DNA of 54,996 nucleotides from Clostridiales bacterium. GTDB lineage: Bacteria; Bacillota; Clostridia; Saccharofermentanales; Saccharofermentanaceae. The notes under the pieces are model-generated. The model ran no database searches. It saw only the letters and a list, made by a program, of their open reading frames with translations, and was not told the origin of the DNA. How positions within the stretch are numbered: position 1 is the stretch's first letter; every line of letters begins with the position of its first letter. The DNA lies in the NCBI GenBank assembly GCA_017617295.1, contig JAFZWN010000009.1, positions 1-54,996 on the forward strand. Reading direction: 5' to 3'. A program made the position numbers and the translations under genes. Below, piece by piece: positions 16,755 to 26,201 of this stretch.

Positions 16755-17744
16755 ATGGACAACAGATACGATATTTGGAAGGAAGAGGAATATACATACC
16801 GCGGGGCATACGGTTTTGTCCCGAATCTAAGAACCTATCTTCACGATGACGATAAGATCAGAGACTGCCTGGTCGTGGTCCCGGGAGGCGGATACTGCAT
16901 GTGCGTGCCTTCGGAGGCAGGGATCATAAAGGACGAGTTCTTCGGCCGCGGCATGAATGTCCTGGTCCTCACATATACCACCGACATCACAATGTCCGTA
17001 CCGTTGGGCAGGCAGCCCCTGAAAGACATATCCAGAGCCGTAAGGTTCATAAGAAAGAATGCGGAGCAGTTCAGGATCGATCCGGAGAGGATCGTGATAT
17101 GCGGTTTCTCGGCGGGCGGACATCTGTGTTCCTGCCTGGCGACTCATTTCGCCGAGATCGAAGATCCGGATCCGCAGCTGGCTTCTTTCTCGAACAGGCC
17201 TTCCGCGGCGATACTCTCTTATCCCGTCATTACCGCGGGGGAATATACTCATATCTGGTCGATCGTCGCTCTGGCGGGACCTGAGCCCTCGGAGGCTGAC
17301 AAGGACTTTTTCAGCAGCGAGAAGAACGTCACGGAAGATACGTCGCCGTGTTTTATATGGCAGACCAGAGAGGATGACCTCGTTCCCGTCGAGAACAGCT
17401 ATCTGATGGCGCAGGCTCTTAAGGAGAAGGGCGTTCCCTTTGCGCATTACGTATTCCCGAACGGACGTCACGGACTGTCGCTTCCCACCGCGGAATTCTT
17501 CAGGGGCGGGTTCGGCGAAGATTATACGATGGAACAGGTCATGAGAGCCGTTGATGCTGTCAAAGAGGGAAACGGCGTCGACGTATCCCCCGAGCGTAAA
17601 AAAGAGCTCGAGATACAGTTCTCGGGAGAGGGTGGGATGCCTGTTCCCGAAGAAGATCCTGAAGAGCTGGCCGCGAGGTTCAGAGACATCGCATACTGGC
17701 CTGAACTGGCATGTATATGGCTTGACGGTCTTTTCAACAGCTGA
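16755..17744 (+). CDS. Alpha/beta hydrolase, BD-FAE/acetyl esterase type
   Basis: This 329-residue protein has no signal peptide. Landmarks: VVPGGGYCMC (41-50) for the oxyanion hole, nucleophile S119 in CGFSAGGHL, an acidic residue in TREDDLVPVENS (about 203-214) and the catalytic His in NGRHGLSLP (about 235-243). This is the family of small intracellular esterases that remove acetyl or other acyl groups from sugars. It lies directly upstream of the YesMN/LplBC-type uptake cluster, so it may deacetylate imported oligosaccharides, which is inference from context. The ribosome binding site is weak (AGGGG 8 nt upstream). TTGACA at 16696 could be its -35, but no good -10 follows. Confidence 0.8.
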   Translation: MDNRYDIWKEEEYTYRGAYGFVPNLRTYLHDDDKIRDCLVVVPGGGYCMCVPSEAGIIKDEFFGRGMNVLVLTYTTDITMSVPLGRQPLKDISRAVRFIRKNAEQFRIDPERIVICGFSAGGHLCSCLATHFAEIEDPDPQLASFSNRPSAAILSYPVITAGEYTHIWSIVALAGPEPSEADKDFFSSEKNVTEDTSPCFIWQTREDDLVPVENSYLMAQALKEKGVPFAHYVFPNGRHGLSLPTAEFFRGGFGEDYTMEQVMRAVDAVKEGNGVDVSPERKKELEIQFSGEGGMPVPEEDPEELAARFRDIAYWPELACIWLDGLFNS

Positions 17745-17753
17745 TGCTTTTTA

Positions 17754-17762
17754 TGCTAAAAT
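17754..17762 (+). promoter_or_regulatory. Extended -10 promoter of the sensor kinase gene, predicted leaderless
   Basis: TGCTAAAAT (17754-17762) is followed by 6 nt and the ATG at 17769. No Shine-Dalgarno sequence is present. TTTCAA at 17732 is a possible weak -35 with a 19-nt spacer. Confidence 0.55.
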
Positions 17763-17768
17763 AGCCGT

Positions 17769-19598
17769 ATGAAAAAGAGGAAAAGGATCGATCTGGAAGA
17801 GGGCATAGTCAGGGTGCTGAACAACTTCAGCCTCAGGCATAAGCTTCTGATACTGTATCTGTTCTGCGTAGCTGTCCCTATCGTTTTGACCGACGGCTTT
17901 TTCATGATGATGTTCATCGATAACTCCAACCTCGAGCTCCGTAAGAACATGGAGATGGCGGCATATAACGCCGAGCTCGACTTTAAGAATATCTTCGACA
18001 CGTCGTGCAATATGTCGGAAAGCCTTTATATCAATTATAAGGTAAATACTTTTCTCGAGACGCAGTTTGAATCCAATTCCGAGTTCTATTCGGCAGCATT
18101 GCAGCTTCTTGATCAGACCGGTATCAATACTTTTGCACAGGATGAGATCGCCAAGGTTGTCCTCTGTGCCGAGAACGACTCTCTGGTAAATGCGGGTAAC
18201 TTCTGTAACCTCTCGAGAGTGGAGGATACCGTCTGGTATACGAGCTTTGTGGCGAGCGGACAGGAGCCTTTCATCTCGTTCTACTATACGGGTGTCGAGG
18301 GGCAGATCCCGAGAGCCTCGGACATGAGAGTCGTATCGCTCGTAAGGACCCTTGATTACTTCAGAGGTCTTCCCATGAGGAAGGTCTTAAGGATCGATCT
18401 GGATTATGCCACCATCGCATCGAACTTTACCAGGGAAAGATACGGTATGGATCTTTATATCGTAAGAGGAGATCAGATCCTGCTGTCCACGATAGAACAG
18501 CCCAATTATTATAAGGCATTCAACTATATGACAAACGAGATCCAGAACCAGGTGGCTTATGAGACCTCGTTCGAATTCCTGGGTTCGACCTACAGGATAC
18601 TGGTCATGGAGCCCAAAGTTAACATCATGACGGATGCTCTTGAGAAGAATGCGCCCATCCTTGTGGGACTTATCATCATCAACATCCTGCTGCCTCTTAT
18701 CCTCGTTAACCTTCTGAACAAATCCTTTACGGACCGCTTGAGACGTCTTTCCAAAGTCTTCGGCGAGGCCGATAACGACGTCGGACTGAAGGAGGTTTCT
18801 GAAATTCAGGGTGAGGACGAGATCGCGGGATTGATGCACGGTTATAACGGGCTCGTTAAACGTAACCGACAGCTCATCAAGACGATCTACGAGGACCGTA
18901 TCGTACACCAGAAGGTCGAGATCGAGAAACAGCAGGCGGAGCTCCTGTCCCTTCGCATGCAGATCAATCCCCACTTTATCTTTAATGTCCTGGAGAATAT
19001 CAGGATGCACAGTGTCCTCAGAGGTGAGGATGAGACCGCATCGATGATCGAGCGTCTTGCGGCACTCGAGCGAGAGAGTGTCGAATGGAAAAATGACCTT
19101 ATACCGCTCGAAAACGAACTGAACTTCATAAGGAACTATCTTAAGCTTCAGCAGTACAGATACGGCGAGAGGTTCACTTTCGTCATAAATGCCGATAAGG
19201 AAGCGCTGAAAGCCTATATCCCGAAGCTGACACTGACGACGTTTGTCGAGAATTCCTGTGTTCACGGCGTAGAGAAGAAGACCGGAAGCGCCATGATCCT
19301 GATAAACGCTGAGGTCGACGATAATATACTTACTATCGAGATCGAGGATACAGGTGTCGGAATGGACCCGGAAGAGGCGGCGAAGCTCCAGAAAAAGATG
19401 AGGGAATGTTCCTTTACTCAATTACAGGAAAGCAAACATATTGGTATAATCAATTCGTGTCTCCGGTTGAAGATGACGGCCGGGGAAGAGAATGTCAAGC
19501 TGACTTTTGAGGGAGAAGAGAAAGTCGGTGTCTATCTTAAGATAGAGATGCCGGTTATCGGAAGTGACGGCAAAAGTGAGGATGGAACAGTAACATGA
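17769..19598 (+). CDS. YesM-type sensor histidine kinase
   Basis: This 609-residue protein has a transmembrane helix at about 26-50, an extracytoplasmic sensor domain (about 51-290), a second helix at about 296-316, a HAMP-like linker, and a His_kinase domain with QINPHFIFNVLENIRMH (H402), then an ATPase domain with FVENSCVHGVEKK and the G box DTGVGMD. This arrangement is typical of carbohydrate-responsive YesM kinases of Firmicutes. Its ATGA overlap with the next gene, an AraC-type regulator, makes a clear pair. It probably senses an extracellular sugar or the liganded binding protein and turns on the transporter downstream. The start codon has no ribosome binding site. Confidence 0.93.
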   Translation: MKKRKRIDLEEGIVRVLNNFSLRHKLLILYLFCVAVPIVLTDGFFMMMFIDNSNLELRKNMEMAAYNAELDFKNIFDTSCNMSESLYINYKVNTFLETQFESNSEFYSAALQLLDQTGINTFAQDEIAKVVLCAENDSLVNAGNFCNLSRVEDTVWYTSFVASGQEPFISFYYTGVEGQIPRASDMRVVSLVRTLDYFRGLPMRKVLRIDLDYATIASNFTRERYGMDLYIVRGDQILLSTIEQPNYYKAFNYMTNEIQNQVAYETSFEFLGSTYRILVMEPKVNIMTDALEKNAPILVGLIIINILLPLILVNLLNKSFTDRLRRLSKVFGEADNDVGLKEVSEIQGEDEIAGLMHGYNGLVKRNRQLIKTIYEDRIVHQKVEIEKQQAELLSLRMQINPHFIFNVLENIRMHSVLRGEDETASMIERLAALERESVEWKNDLIPLENELNFIRNYLKLQQYRYGERFTFVINADKEALKAYIPKLTLTTFVENSCVHGVEKKTGSAMILINAEVDDNILTIEIEDTGVGMDPEEAAKLQKKMRECSFTQLQESKHIGIINSCLRLKMTAGEENVKLTFEGEEKVGVYLKIEMPVIGSDGKSEDGTVT

Positions 19599-21181
19599 GA
19601 AAGATGAATGTTTTGCTGGTGGATGACGAGCCTGTTATCCTAAAAGGTCTCCAGCAGATAATCAACTGGGAAGAAGAAGGCTGTAATATCATAGGAACAT
19701 GTAACAGCGGCAATCAGGCATATGATTTCCTGAGGGATAATGACGTCGATCTGGCAATAGTGGATGTCAGGATGCCCGAGATGACGGGACTGGAACTGAT
19801 AGACAAGGTCAGGAAGAATAAGGTGTCCGATGCAGAATTCATAATCTTAAGCGGTTACCGGGATTTTGAGTATGCCAGGGAGGCTTTAAGCCTCGGAGTT
19901 GTCGAGTATCTGACGAAGCCTGTTAAGGCCAAGCAGCTCGAGAACGCGATCCGAAAGAACATCCTGAAGGTCGAGACCAGCAGCGTCGAGAGCGAGACGA
20001 GGGAAGAACTCAAGAGGGCAAAGCTCGTTCAGGATCTTCACCTTGTAATAGGAGGAAAAGCCTCCCCCGAACAGATCGCATATGTAAAAGAGAACATCGA
20101 GACGAACGGTTCCCTTAATTATATATATATAACACTTAATAATATCGCATCGCTGGATGAGATGGCCGATGACGAAGTCGATAACATCAAGAGAAACGTC
20201 GTCGAGAACTGCAGGCGGTATCTTGGAAAGAACAGGAACAACCTGATCACCGAAGACCTGAGTGACAGCGGAGAGTATGAGCTGGGATTCGTATTCTGTT
20301 CCTCGATGGCTTCGGAGGCCGGCGTATCGGATAAAGTGTTCCTCGAGAACCTGAGAAAGAGCGCGATGCCCGACATCCCTTCCGACATAGCGTTATTGGT
20401 CGGCAAGACGGTCCCCGACATCTCGAAGCTCTCGAGATCCTACAGCAGCGCGAGCCTTATGAGACCCTTAAGAGGTATCCATAAGGAGAAGAGCATTTTC
20501 TATTATGATGACGATGTCCATGTTTCCCAGGGACTGGTAAAGTCCATGATCCCCAAGGAATGTCTGGATGAGCTGATCGAAGCCATCGACAAGCACGATC
20601 CGGAGCAGATAGACCGCTGTGTTGACCGTGTAATGGAATCCATGGGCAATATCGATCACACGATGATGAACATGAACCTTAACTATCTTCTGTTCAGGCT
20701 CATACACCAGGCTGTCGAGATCGATGAGATGGTCGAACAGGATACCATACTTCTTTATATAAGTGATTACGTATTCGGAACCGGGAGCAACTTCAAGGAT
20801 GATCTCAAGAAGTTCTCGCACGAGTATTCTGATTATCTTGATCAGCTCCGGCAGAATTCCGCTTCCGGCGGTCTCATCAAGGAGATAGAGCGGGAGATCA
20901 AGGAGCATTACTCCGAGAACCTGACGTTACGGGATCTCGGCAAGAAGTATTACATCAACAGTTCTTATCTCGGACAGATGTTCCGTAAGGTCTACGGAAC
21001 GTCTTTCCGTGACTACCTGAATAATTACAGAGTCGGCATGGCGGCGGAGATGCTTGTTCGAAGCGACCGTAAGGTCTCGGATATAGCCTCTGAAGTCGGA
21101 TACCGCGATATCGACTATTTTGTAAACAAATTCTACGAGGTCTACGGGTGCACCCCCACAAAATACAGGAGAAAAATCTGA
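19595..21181 (+). CDS. YesN-type response regulator with AraC DNA-binding domain
   Basis: This 528-residue protein has a receiver domain (VDDEP at 9-13, phospho-acceptor D57 in LAIVDVRMPE, K in YLTKPVK), a central helical region of about 280 residues, and a C-terminal AraC-type double helix-turn-helix (about 425-528: LGKKYYINSSYLGQMFRK, then VSDIASEVGYRDIDYFVNKF). It is the output partner of the kinase upstream and the likely activator of the binding-protein gene 117 bp downstream. The gap between holds a weak terminator and two similar TTGTCGG words that might be part of its target. Confidence 0.93.
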   Translation: MRKMNVLLVDDEPVILKGLQQIINWEEEGCNIIGTCNSGNQAYDFLRDNDVDLAIVDVRMPEMTGLELIDKVRKNKVSDAEFIILSGYRDFEYAREALSLGVVEYLTKPVKAKQLENAIRKNILKVETSSVESETREELKRAKLVQDLHLVIGGKASPEQIAYVKENIETNGSLNYIYITLNNIASLDEMADDEVDNIKRNVVENCRRYLGKNRNNLITEDLSDSGEYELGFVFCSSMASEAGVSDKVFLENLRKSAMPDIPSDIALLVGKTVPDISKLSRSYSSASLMRPLRGIHKEKSIFYYDDDVHVSQGLVKSMIPKECLDELIEAIDKHDPEQIDRCVDRVMESMGNIDHTMMNMNLNYLLFRLIHQAVEIDEMVEQDTILLYISDYVFGTGSNFKDDLKKFSHEYSDYLDQLRQNSASGGLIKEIEREIKEHYSENLTLRDLGKKYYINSSYLGQMFRKVYGTSFRDYLNNYRVGMAAEMLVRSDRKVSDIASEVGYRDIDYFVNKFYEVYGCTPTKYRRKI

Positions 21182-21216
21182 CAGGTTTTATAGATGAATT
21201 TTGTCGGGTTTTTTTC
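21178..21216 (+). terminator. Weak terminator between regulator and binding-protein genes
   Basis: CTGACA (21178-21183) pairs with TGTCGG (21202-21207; one G-T pair), followed by GTTTTTTT. It would separate low-level regulator transcripts from the highly expressed transporter. Confidence 0.4.
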
Positions 21217-21298
21217 TTGAATTTGTCGGATACGATTTCCTTTGGTTTGTCCATATAATAATATTAATTGACATAACCTAGAAAGGAAGGTTTGTATT

Positions 21299-22969
21299 AT
21301 GAAGACAAAGAAAATTGTTTCTGTTGCATTGGCTGCTCTCATGGTAACCTCTGCAGTTGCTGCTTGTAACGGCGGCAAACCTGGCGCAGGTGAGATCAAA
21401 GAGTTCAGCTCCTTCTTTGCAGCTACAGCAACAACGACCATCACTGATGATAACGAGATTCAGGCTATCATCGCTGAGAAGGTCGGTGCAAGATGTAAAG
21501 AGACATGGCTGACCGGTGGAGACGCAGGTGAGGCAATCGGTACATTGATGGCATCCGGACAGTATCCTGATTTCATCAACGGCGGTGATGCTTCCAAGCA
21601 GCTTTACGACGCGGGTGCCCTTGTAGCATGGGATGAATACATTGACAAGTATCCCAACATCAAGGAATTCTATTCCGATTATGATTGGGATCAGTTCCGT
21701 CAGGAAGACGGTCACATCTATTGGATGAACCCCTTCGATCAGATCTACGGACAGGATATGACAACAGAGCACTCTGCTGAGGCTTTCTGGATCCAGTGCC
21801 GTGTTCTTGAGTGGGATAACTATCCTACGATCACAACAATGGATGAGTACTTCGACCTTATCGAGAGATATAACGCAGCTAATCCTACAACACCCGAGGG
21901 TGCAGCTAATATCCCTTACACGATCCTTTGCGAAGACTGGAGATATTTCTGCCTTGAGAACGCTCCTCAGTTCCTCGACGGTTATCCCAACGACGGTTCC
22001 GTTATCGTTGATGTAGATACAGAGCAGATCGTTGACTACAACACAACTCCTACAGCAAGAGTTTACTTCCAGAAGCTCAATGAAGAATACCACAACGGTA
22101 TCGTAGATCCTGAGTCCTTCACACAGACATACGACGAGTACATCTCCAAGCTTTCTTCCGGTCGTGTACTTGGCTTCATCGATCAGTGGTGGGATTTCGC
22201 TTACACGATCAATGACGTATTCAAGTCCAATGATACTGAGCAGTATGGTTACAACTATGTACCTCTGCCTGTAACGATCGACGGTCGTGACAATCAGTGG
22301 AATACTCCCGGCGGACAGCTCAATGTTTCTTCCGGTATCGCTATCACAACATCTTGTAAGGATGTTGAGGGCGCTTTCAAGTTCATCAATGACCTCCTTG
22401 ATCAGGAGATCCTCGACCTCCGTAACTGGGGTGTTAAGGACGTTGACTACTGTGTAGATGAGAATGGTCTCTACTACAGAACAGATGCTCAGGTTGCTCA
22501 GTGCGCTGACTCCAACTACAAGTCCACTCACCTTTGCGGTTACTCTTACTTCCCTAACTGGTCCGGTACATCCAGAGACGGTATCAACGCTATGACTCCC
22601 GGTCAGCAGCCTTCACTCTTCAGGGCTACTCTTCCTCAGTCTGTTGTTGACTGCTTCGATGCTTACGGTGTTGACACATACGTTGAGATGCTCCACTCCG
22701 TAGATAACTCCGGTGTATGGTTCCCGATGTGGTCTTACTCCAACAACATGAACACAAGTACTCCCGGTGGTACAGCTTGGACAAGAATGGGTGAGTGTAA
22801 GCACCAGTGGCTCCCTGAAGTAGTTATGTCTGATGACTTCGACGCTACATGGGATGCTTATATGGCAGCTTATGCTGAGACAGAGCCCGAACTGTTCCTT
22901 GCTGAGATGCAGGAAGAGCTTGATCGCAGAATCCAGAACTACAACGACTTCCTGGCTTCCCAGTCATGA
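21299..22969 (+). CDS. Extracellular solute-binding lipoprotein of an oligosaccharide ABC transporter
   Basis: This 556-residue protein has a lipoprotein signal (MKTKKIVSVALAALMVTSA, lipobox VAAC) and a family-1 solute-binding body: GTLMASGQYPDFI, GALVAWDEYIDKYPNI and aromatic-rich segments such as GYSYFPNWSG that could stack on sugars. The length matches LplA/YtcQ-type proteins that work with LplB/LplC permeases. Codon choice is noticeably more biased than its neighbours (repeated use of aca, tct, gct and ctt), as expected for a very abundant product. The ribosome binding site is AAGGAAGG. A long stem-loop after the stop probably protects this part of the mRNA. No ATPase is encoded nearby; such systems commonly use a shared MsmK-type ATPase. 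Confidence 0.92.
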   Translation: MKTKKIVSVALAALMVTSAVAACNGGKPGAGEIKEFSSFFAATATTTITDDNEIQAIIAEKVGARCKETWLTGGDAGEAIGTLMASGQYPDFINGGDASKQLYDAGALVAWDEYIDKYPNIKEFYSDYDWDQFRQEDGHIYWMNPFDQIYGQDMTTEHSAEAFWIQCRVLEWDNYPTITTMDEYFDLIERYNAANPTTPEGAANIPYTILCEDWRYFCLENAPQFLDGYPNDGSVIVDVDTEQIVDYNTTPTARVYFQKLNEEYHNGIVDPESFTQTYDEYISKLSSGRVLGFIDQWWDFAYTINDVFKSNDTEQYGYNYVPLPVTIDGRDNQWNTPGGQLNVSSGIAITTSCKDVEGAFKFINDLLDQEILDLRNWGVKDVDYCVDENGLYYRTDAQVAQCADSNYKSTHLCGYSYFPNWSGTSRDGINAMTPGQQPSLFRATLPQSVVDCFDAYGVDTYVEMLHSVDNSGVWFPMWSYSNNMNTSTPGGTAWTRMGECKHQWLPEVVMSDDFDATWDAYMAAYAETEPELFLAEMQEELDRRIQNYNDFLASQS

Positions 22970-23012
22970 TAGCACTTGATTCTTGGATAAAGTGAATCTA
23001 TAATAGTATGCC

Positions 23013-23046
23013 GGCGGCCATAAGACGCTATAGTTTTATGGCCGCC
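23013..23046 (+). promoter_or_regulatory. Intercistronic stem-loop between binding-protein and permease genes
   Basis: GGCGGCCATAA (23013-23023) and TTATGGCCGCC (23036-23046) form a perfect 11-bp stem with a 12-nt loop. Only TT and no T-run follow, so it is more likely a 3' stabiliser or partial attenuator than a full terminator. Confidence 0.75.
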
Positions 23047-23103
23047 TTAATACTTACTTAATGCGGTAAGAAATACAAACTCAAAGAAAAAAGAAGGTAT
23101 AAA

Positions 23104-24063
23104 ATGGCTAATTACACATCTGCTTCCCCCATGTTGGGAAATAAGCTGTCACGAAGCCAGCACATCAGGAAAGAAGCTCCCAAGCAGATCTTCCTTCTGG
23201 TATCCAGTGCTCTTCTTATCATCTACGGTATTGTCTTCTACTATATACCGTTGGTAGGATGGCTGACAGCTTTCCAGAATTATCAGCCTGCTAAGGGTAT
23301 CTTTGGATCCGAGTGGATCGGATTTGCAAAGTTCAAGTTCCTGTTTGACGACAAGACTTTCTGGCAGGATCTCAGAAACACAATTGCGATGGGTGTTATA
23401 AACCTTGTACTCTCGTTTGTAACGGCTATCGGATTTGCGCTTCTTCTTAATGAAGTCAGAAGCATGCTGGCAAAGAGATTTATCCAGACTATCTCTTACA
23501 TGCCCCACTTCCTGTCGATGATCATCGTTACGGCTATCGTTCACGATGCTCTTTCCTCAGAGGGTGCTGTAAACGAATTATTGATGTCCCTTAAGTGGGT
23601 AGATCAGGCGATCCCTTTCTTCTCCATTAAGGGTTATTTCTGGTGGATAGTCGCATTTACGAATATTTGGAAAGAGACAGGTTGGAATGCTATCATCTAT
23701 CTTGCTGCGATAACATCCATCGATCCTTCTCTTTATGAAGCTGCAGATATCGACGGCGCAGGAAGATTCCAGAAGATGTGGTACATCACTCTTCCTTCCC
23801 TGAAGCCTACGATCATTATCCTTCTCATTATCAACGTCGGTAATGTTCTGAATGCAGGATTCGAGCTGCAGTACATCTTGGGTAATGACGTTATCAGATC
23901 CGTATCCGATACGATCGATATCTACGTTCTCCGTTGGGGTATCAAGCAGTTCGACTTCTCACTCGGTACTGCAGCCGGTATCTTCAAGAGTGCCGTAAGT
24001 ATCATTCTTGTTGTTCTGTCGAACCAGGTATCCAAGTGGGCCGGCGAAGAGAAACTGTTCTGA
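23104..24063 (+). CDS. LplB-type sugar ABC transporter permease
   Basis: This 319-residue protein has six membrane segments and the binding-protein-dependent permease EAA loop YEAADIDGAGRFQKMWYITLP. A charged N-terminal tail precedes the first helix, as in LplB/YtcP family proteins that import oligosaccharides. The ribosome binding site is AGAAGG. It lies 134 bp after the binding-protein gene and 16 bp before the partner permease. Confidence 0.93.
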   Translation: MANYTSASPMLGNKLSRSQHIRKEAPKQIFLLVSSALLIIYGIVFYYIPLVGWLTAFQNYQPAKGIFGSEWIGFAKFKFLFDDKTFWQDLRNTIAMGVINLVLSFVTAIGFALLLNEVRSMLAKRFIQTISYMPHFLSMIIVTAIVHDALSSEGAVNELLMSLKWVDQAIPFFSIKGYFWWIVAFTNIWKETGWNAIIYLAAITSIDPSLYEAADIDGAGRFQKMWYITLPSLKPTIIILLIINVGNVLNAGFELQYILGNDVIRSVSDTIDIYVLRWGIKQFDFSLGTAAGIFKSAVSIILVVLSNQVSKWAGEEKLF

Positions 24064-24079
24064 TGTTGGAGGTATACAT

Positions 24080-24964
24080 ATGAAAAAGAAATATTCAGCT
24101 GGTGATATAGCTTTTGAAGTGTGCCTCATCATCTTCATGGTACTCTTCGTAATCATCACGCTCTATCCCGTACTTAATACGATAGCTACATCCTTTAACG
24201 ATGGTTTTGACTCGATCGTTAACCGCGTTCACCTGTGGCCTCACAAGTGGTCGCTCGATAACTATAAGACAGTTCTTGCCGATAAGGAACTTAAGTCAGC
24301 AGCTCTTGTTTCTGTTGCCAGGACCGTTATCGGAACATTGCTGTCACTTGCAGTTAATGCGCTCCTTGCATTCGTCGTCAGCCGTAAGAGATTCCTCTTC
24401 AAGAGATCCGTTTCTCTTTTCTGGGTTATCACGATGTATGTAAACGGCGGACTTATCCCTACATACCTTCTCATGATGAAGCTCCACATGCTCAACTCCT
24501 TCTGGGTATATGTTATCCCCGGTGCTGTTTCCGCATTCAATATGCTCGTTATGAGAAACTTCATGGATGGTATCCCCGAGTCCCTCGAGGAATCTGCCGA
24601 GATCGACGGCGCAGGCTACTTTACGATCTTCGTTAAGATCATTTCCCCTCTCTGTAAGCCTGTTTACGCTACCATCGCGCTCTTCGTTGCTGTTTATCAG
24701 TGGAACGCATGGTTCGATAACATGATCTATAACAGAATGGCTACACAGTATACGGTTATGCAGTATAAGCTCATGCAGATGCTCCAGAACTCCATGGCTT
24801 CGTCCGGTTCTGTTGAGGGTCTGAGACATAATGCATCTCACGTTACTCCTAATGCTATACGAGCAGCTGCTACGGTTGTAACGATGCTTCCTATCATCTG
24901 CTTGTATCCGTTCCTTCAGAGGTACTTCGTTACCGGTCTTACGATCGGTGGTGTTAAGGAGTAA
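24080..24964 (+). CDS. LplC-type sugar ABC transporter permease
   Basis: This 294-residue protein has six hydrophobic segments and the EAA-type loop LEESAEIDGAGYFTIFVKIISP. I chose ATG 24080 because TTGGAGGT lies 6 nt upstream; the longer frame from 24008 runs back into the upstream gene. It forms the heterodimeric membrane channel with the preceding permease for import of an oligosaccharide delivered by the lipoprotein. Confidence 0.93.
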   Translation: MKKKYSAGDIAFEVCLIIFMVLFVIITLYPVLNTIATSFNDGFDSIVNRVHLWPHKWSLDNYKTVLADKELKSAALVSVARTVIGTLLSLAVNALLAFVVSRKRFLFKRSVSLFWVITMYVNGGLIPTYLLMMKLHMLNSFWVYVIPGAVSAFNMLVMRNFMDGIPESLEESAEIDGAGYFTIFVKIISPLCKPVYATIALFVAVYQWNAWFDNMIYNRMATQYTVMQYKLMQMLQNSMASSGSVEGLRHNASHVTPNAIRAAATVVTMLPIICLYPFLQRYFVTGLTIGGVKE

Positions 24965-25005
24965 TTCCTTACTGCTATAAGTAATCATTTCGGAAGGGAA
25001 CATTG

Positions 25006-25653
25006 ATGGGTTTTTTGAAGTTTGACAGTCCTTTTATGCGATTCCTCTCGCAGGTAGCAGATCTGGTAATAGTCAACTTCCTGGTCCTGATATGTTCCCT
25101 TCCGATCTTTACTATAGGCGCCAGTCTCACGGCAATGCAGACTATCCTTTACCGCATTATGCATAATGAGGATGTCTACGTGATCCGTGAGTTTTTTGAG
25201 TCTTTTAAAAAGAATTTCAAACAGTCCACCAAGGTCTGGCTCATCCTATTACCCATACTTCTCTTCCTCGCATATGATTACGCGATGTTAAGTGAGATGG
25301 ATACTGATACGGGAATGTTTCTGAAGTGCATCGCCGTCGTCATGGCTGTGATAATCGGTATAATAATGCTCTACCTTTTCCCTATCCTCAGCAGATATGA
25401 GAATACGATAAAGGAGACTATCAAGAATTCTATCATCCTTGCCATTACCCACCCGGTGAGATCGATCGCCATGGCAGCCATCTTCGGAGTATGTATCTTT
25501 TTAGAGATAAAGCTCCCGTTTAAGCTCTTCCCGCTGCTGGTGGCTTTCTGCGTATCGTTGCCGTGGTGCCTGTGCGCGATGCTGTATGTTCCGATGTTTG
25601 ACAGGATCGACGGGGTTGTTCCGGAATCAAAGACGGGTTCGCAAGAGGAGTGA
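25006..25653 (+). CDS. DUF624 (YesL-like) membrane protein
   Basis: This 215-residue protein has about five membrane helices and the DUF624 N-terminal pattern FDSPFMRFLSQVADLVIVNF followed by CSLPIFTIGASLTAM. YesL-like proteins are common companions of YesMN/LplBC transport clusters; their biochemical role is unknown. The start is ATG 25006 with GGAAGGG about 7 nt upstream; the TTG at 25003 is also in frame. It ends the transporter operon, and its stop codon sits in the loop of the terminator. Confidence 0.88.
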   Translation: MGFLKFDSPFMRFLSQVADLVIVNFLVLICSLPIFTIGASLTAMQTILYRIMHNEDVYVIREFFESFKKNFKQSTKVWLILLPILLFLAYDYAMLSEMDTDTGMFLKCIAVVMAVIIGIIMLYLFPILSRYENTIKETIKNSIILAITHPVRSIAMAAIFGVCIFLEIKLPFKLFPLLVAFCVSLPWCLCAMLYVPMFDRIDGVVPESKTGSQEE

Positions 25654-25666
25654 TCCTCTTTTTTTT
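25643..25666 (+). terminator. Intrinsic terminator overlapping the stop codon
   Basis: AAGAGGA (25643-25649), loop GTGA, TCCTCTT (25654-25660), then a T-run to 25666. The TGA stop of the DUF624 gene is in the loop, so the coding end doubles as the terminator. Confidence 0.9.
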
Positions 25667-25737
25667 GCCTACATGAATACTTGCATTTTCTCTCGAATGA
25701 TGTAAAATTACACTATACGATATGAGAGGGAAAAACT

Positions 25738-26184
25738 ATGACAAAGGAAGAATTCGTATTCACGATAAACAGCAAACTGAAGCTTGTCAGGACTGAGTAC
25801 GGGCTTACTCAGGAGAAGATGGCTGCGGTCCTGGGGATCTCCAAGAAGTCTCTTGTAGAGAGCGAGAAGGGGAGAAGATCTCTTCTGTGGACTGAGGCGG
25901 TCGCAGTGGCTTCCATCTTTGATAACAGTACGGTGCTTCAGGATTCACTCGGGGATGACTTCAAGGATATGGTCTCGGCACTGGCGCTGCAGGATGTGGA
26001 TGTCATGTATCCGTCCACGATGGGAGGCAAGATATTCTGGCGCGATATAAAGAACAACGGCAGATACCGGATACAACAGAATATCATATCCGGTCACTAC
26101 CGTCTCCTGGATGCACAGGACAGAAGGATCTTTGTGTCATTTCATCTTTATAAGATCGAGGAATATATGAACGGTCTGTCCTGA
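25738..26184 (+). CDS. XRE-family helix-turn-helix regulator with C-terminal domain of unknown function
   Basis: Of 148 residues, about 10-65 form a lambda-repressor-like helix-turn-helix (KLKLVRTEYGLTQEKMAAVL, then GISKKSLVESEKGRRSL). The remaining 80 residues hold a compact domain with aromatic and basic residues (GGKIFWRDIKNNGRYRIQQN) that I do not recognise; it may sense a ligand or mediate dimerisation. The ribosome binding site is GAGAGG. It stands alone between a terminator and a convergent lipoprotein gene. Confidence 0.82.
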   Translation: MTKEEFVFTINSKLKLVRTEYGLTQEKMAAVLGISKKSLVESEKGRRSLLWTEAVAVASIFDNSTVLQDSLGDDFKDMVSALALQDVDVMYPSTMGGKIFWRDIKNNGRYRIQQNIISGHYRLLDAQDRRIFVSFHLYKIEEYMNGLS

Positions 26185-26201
26185 TCACGTCCGGGTTGGT
26201 A

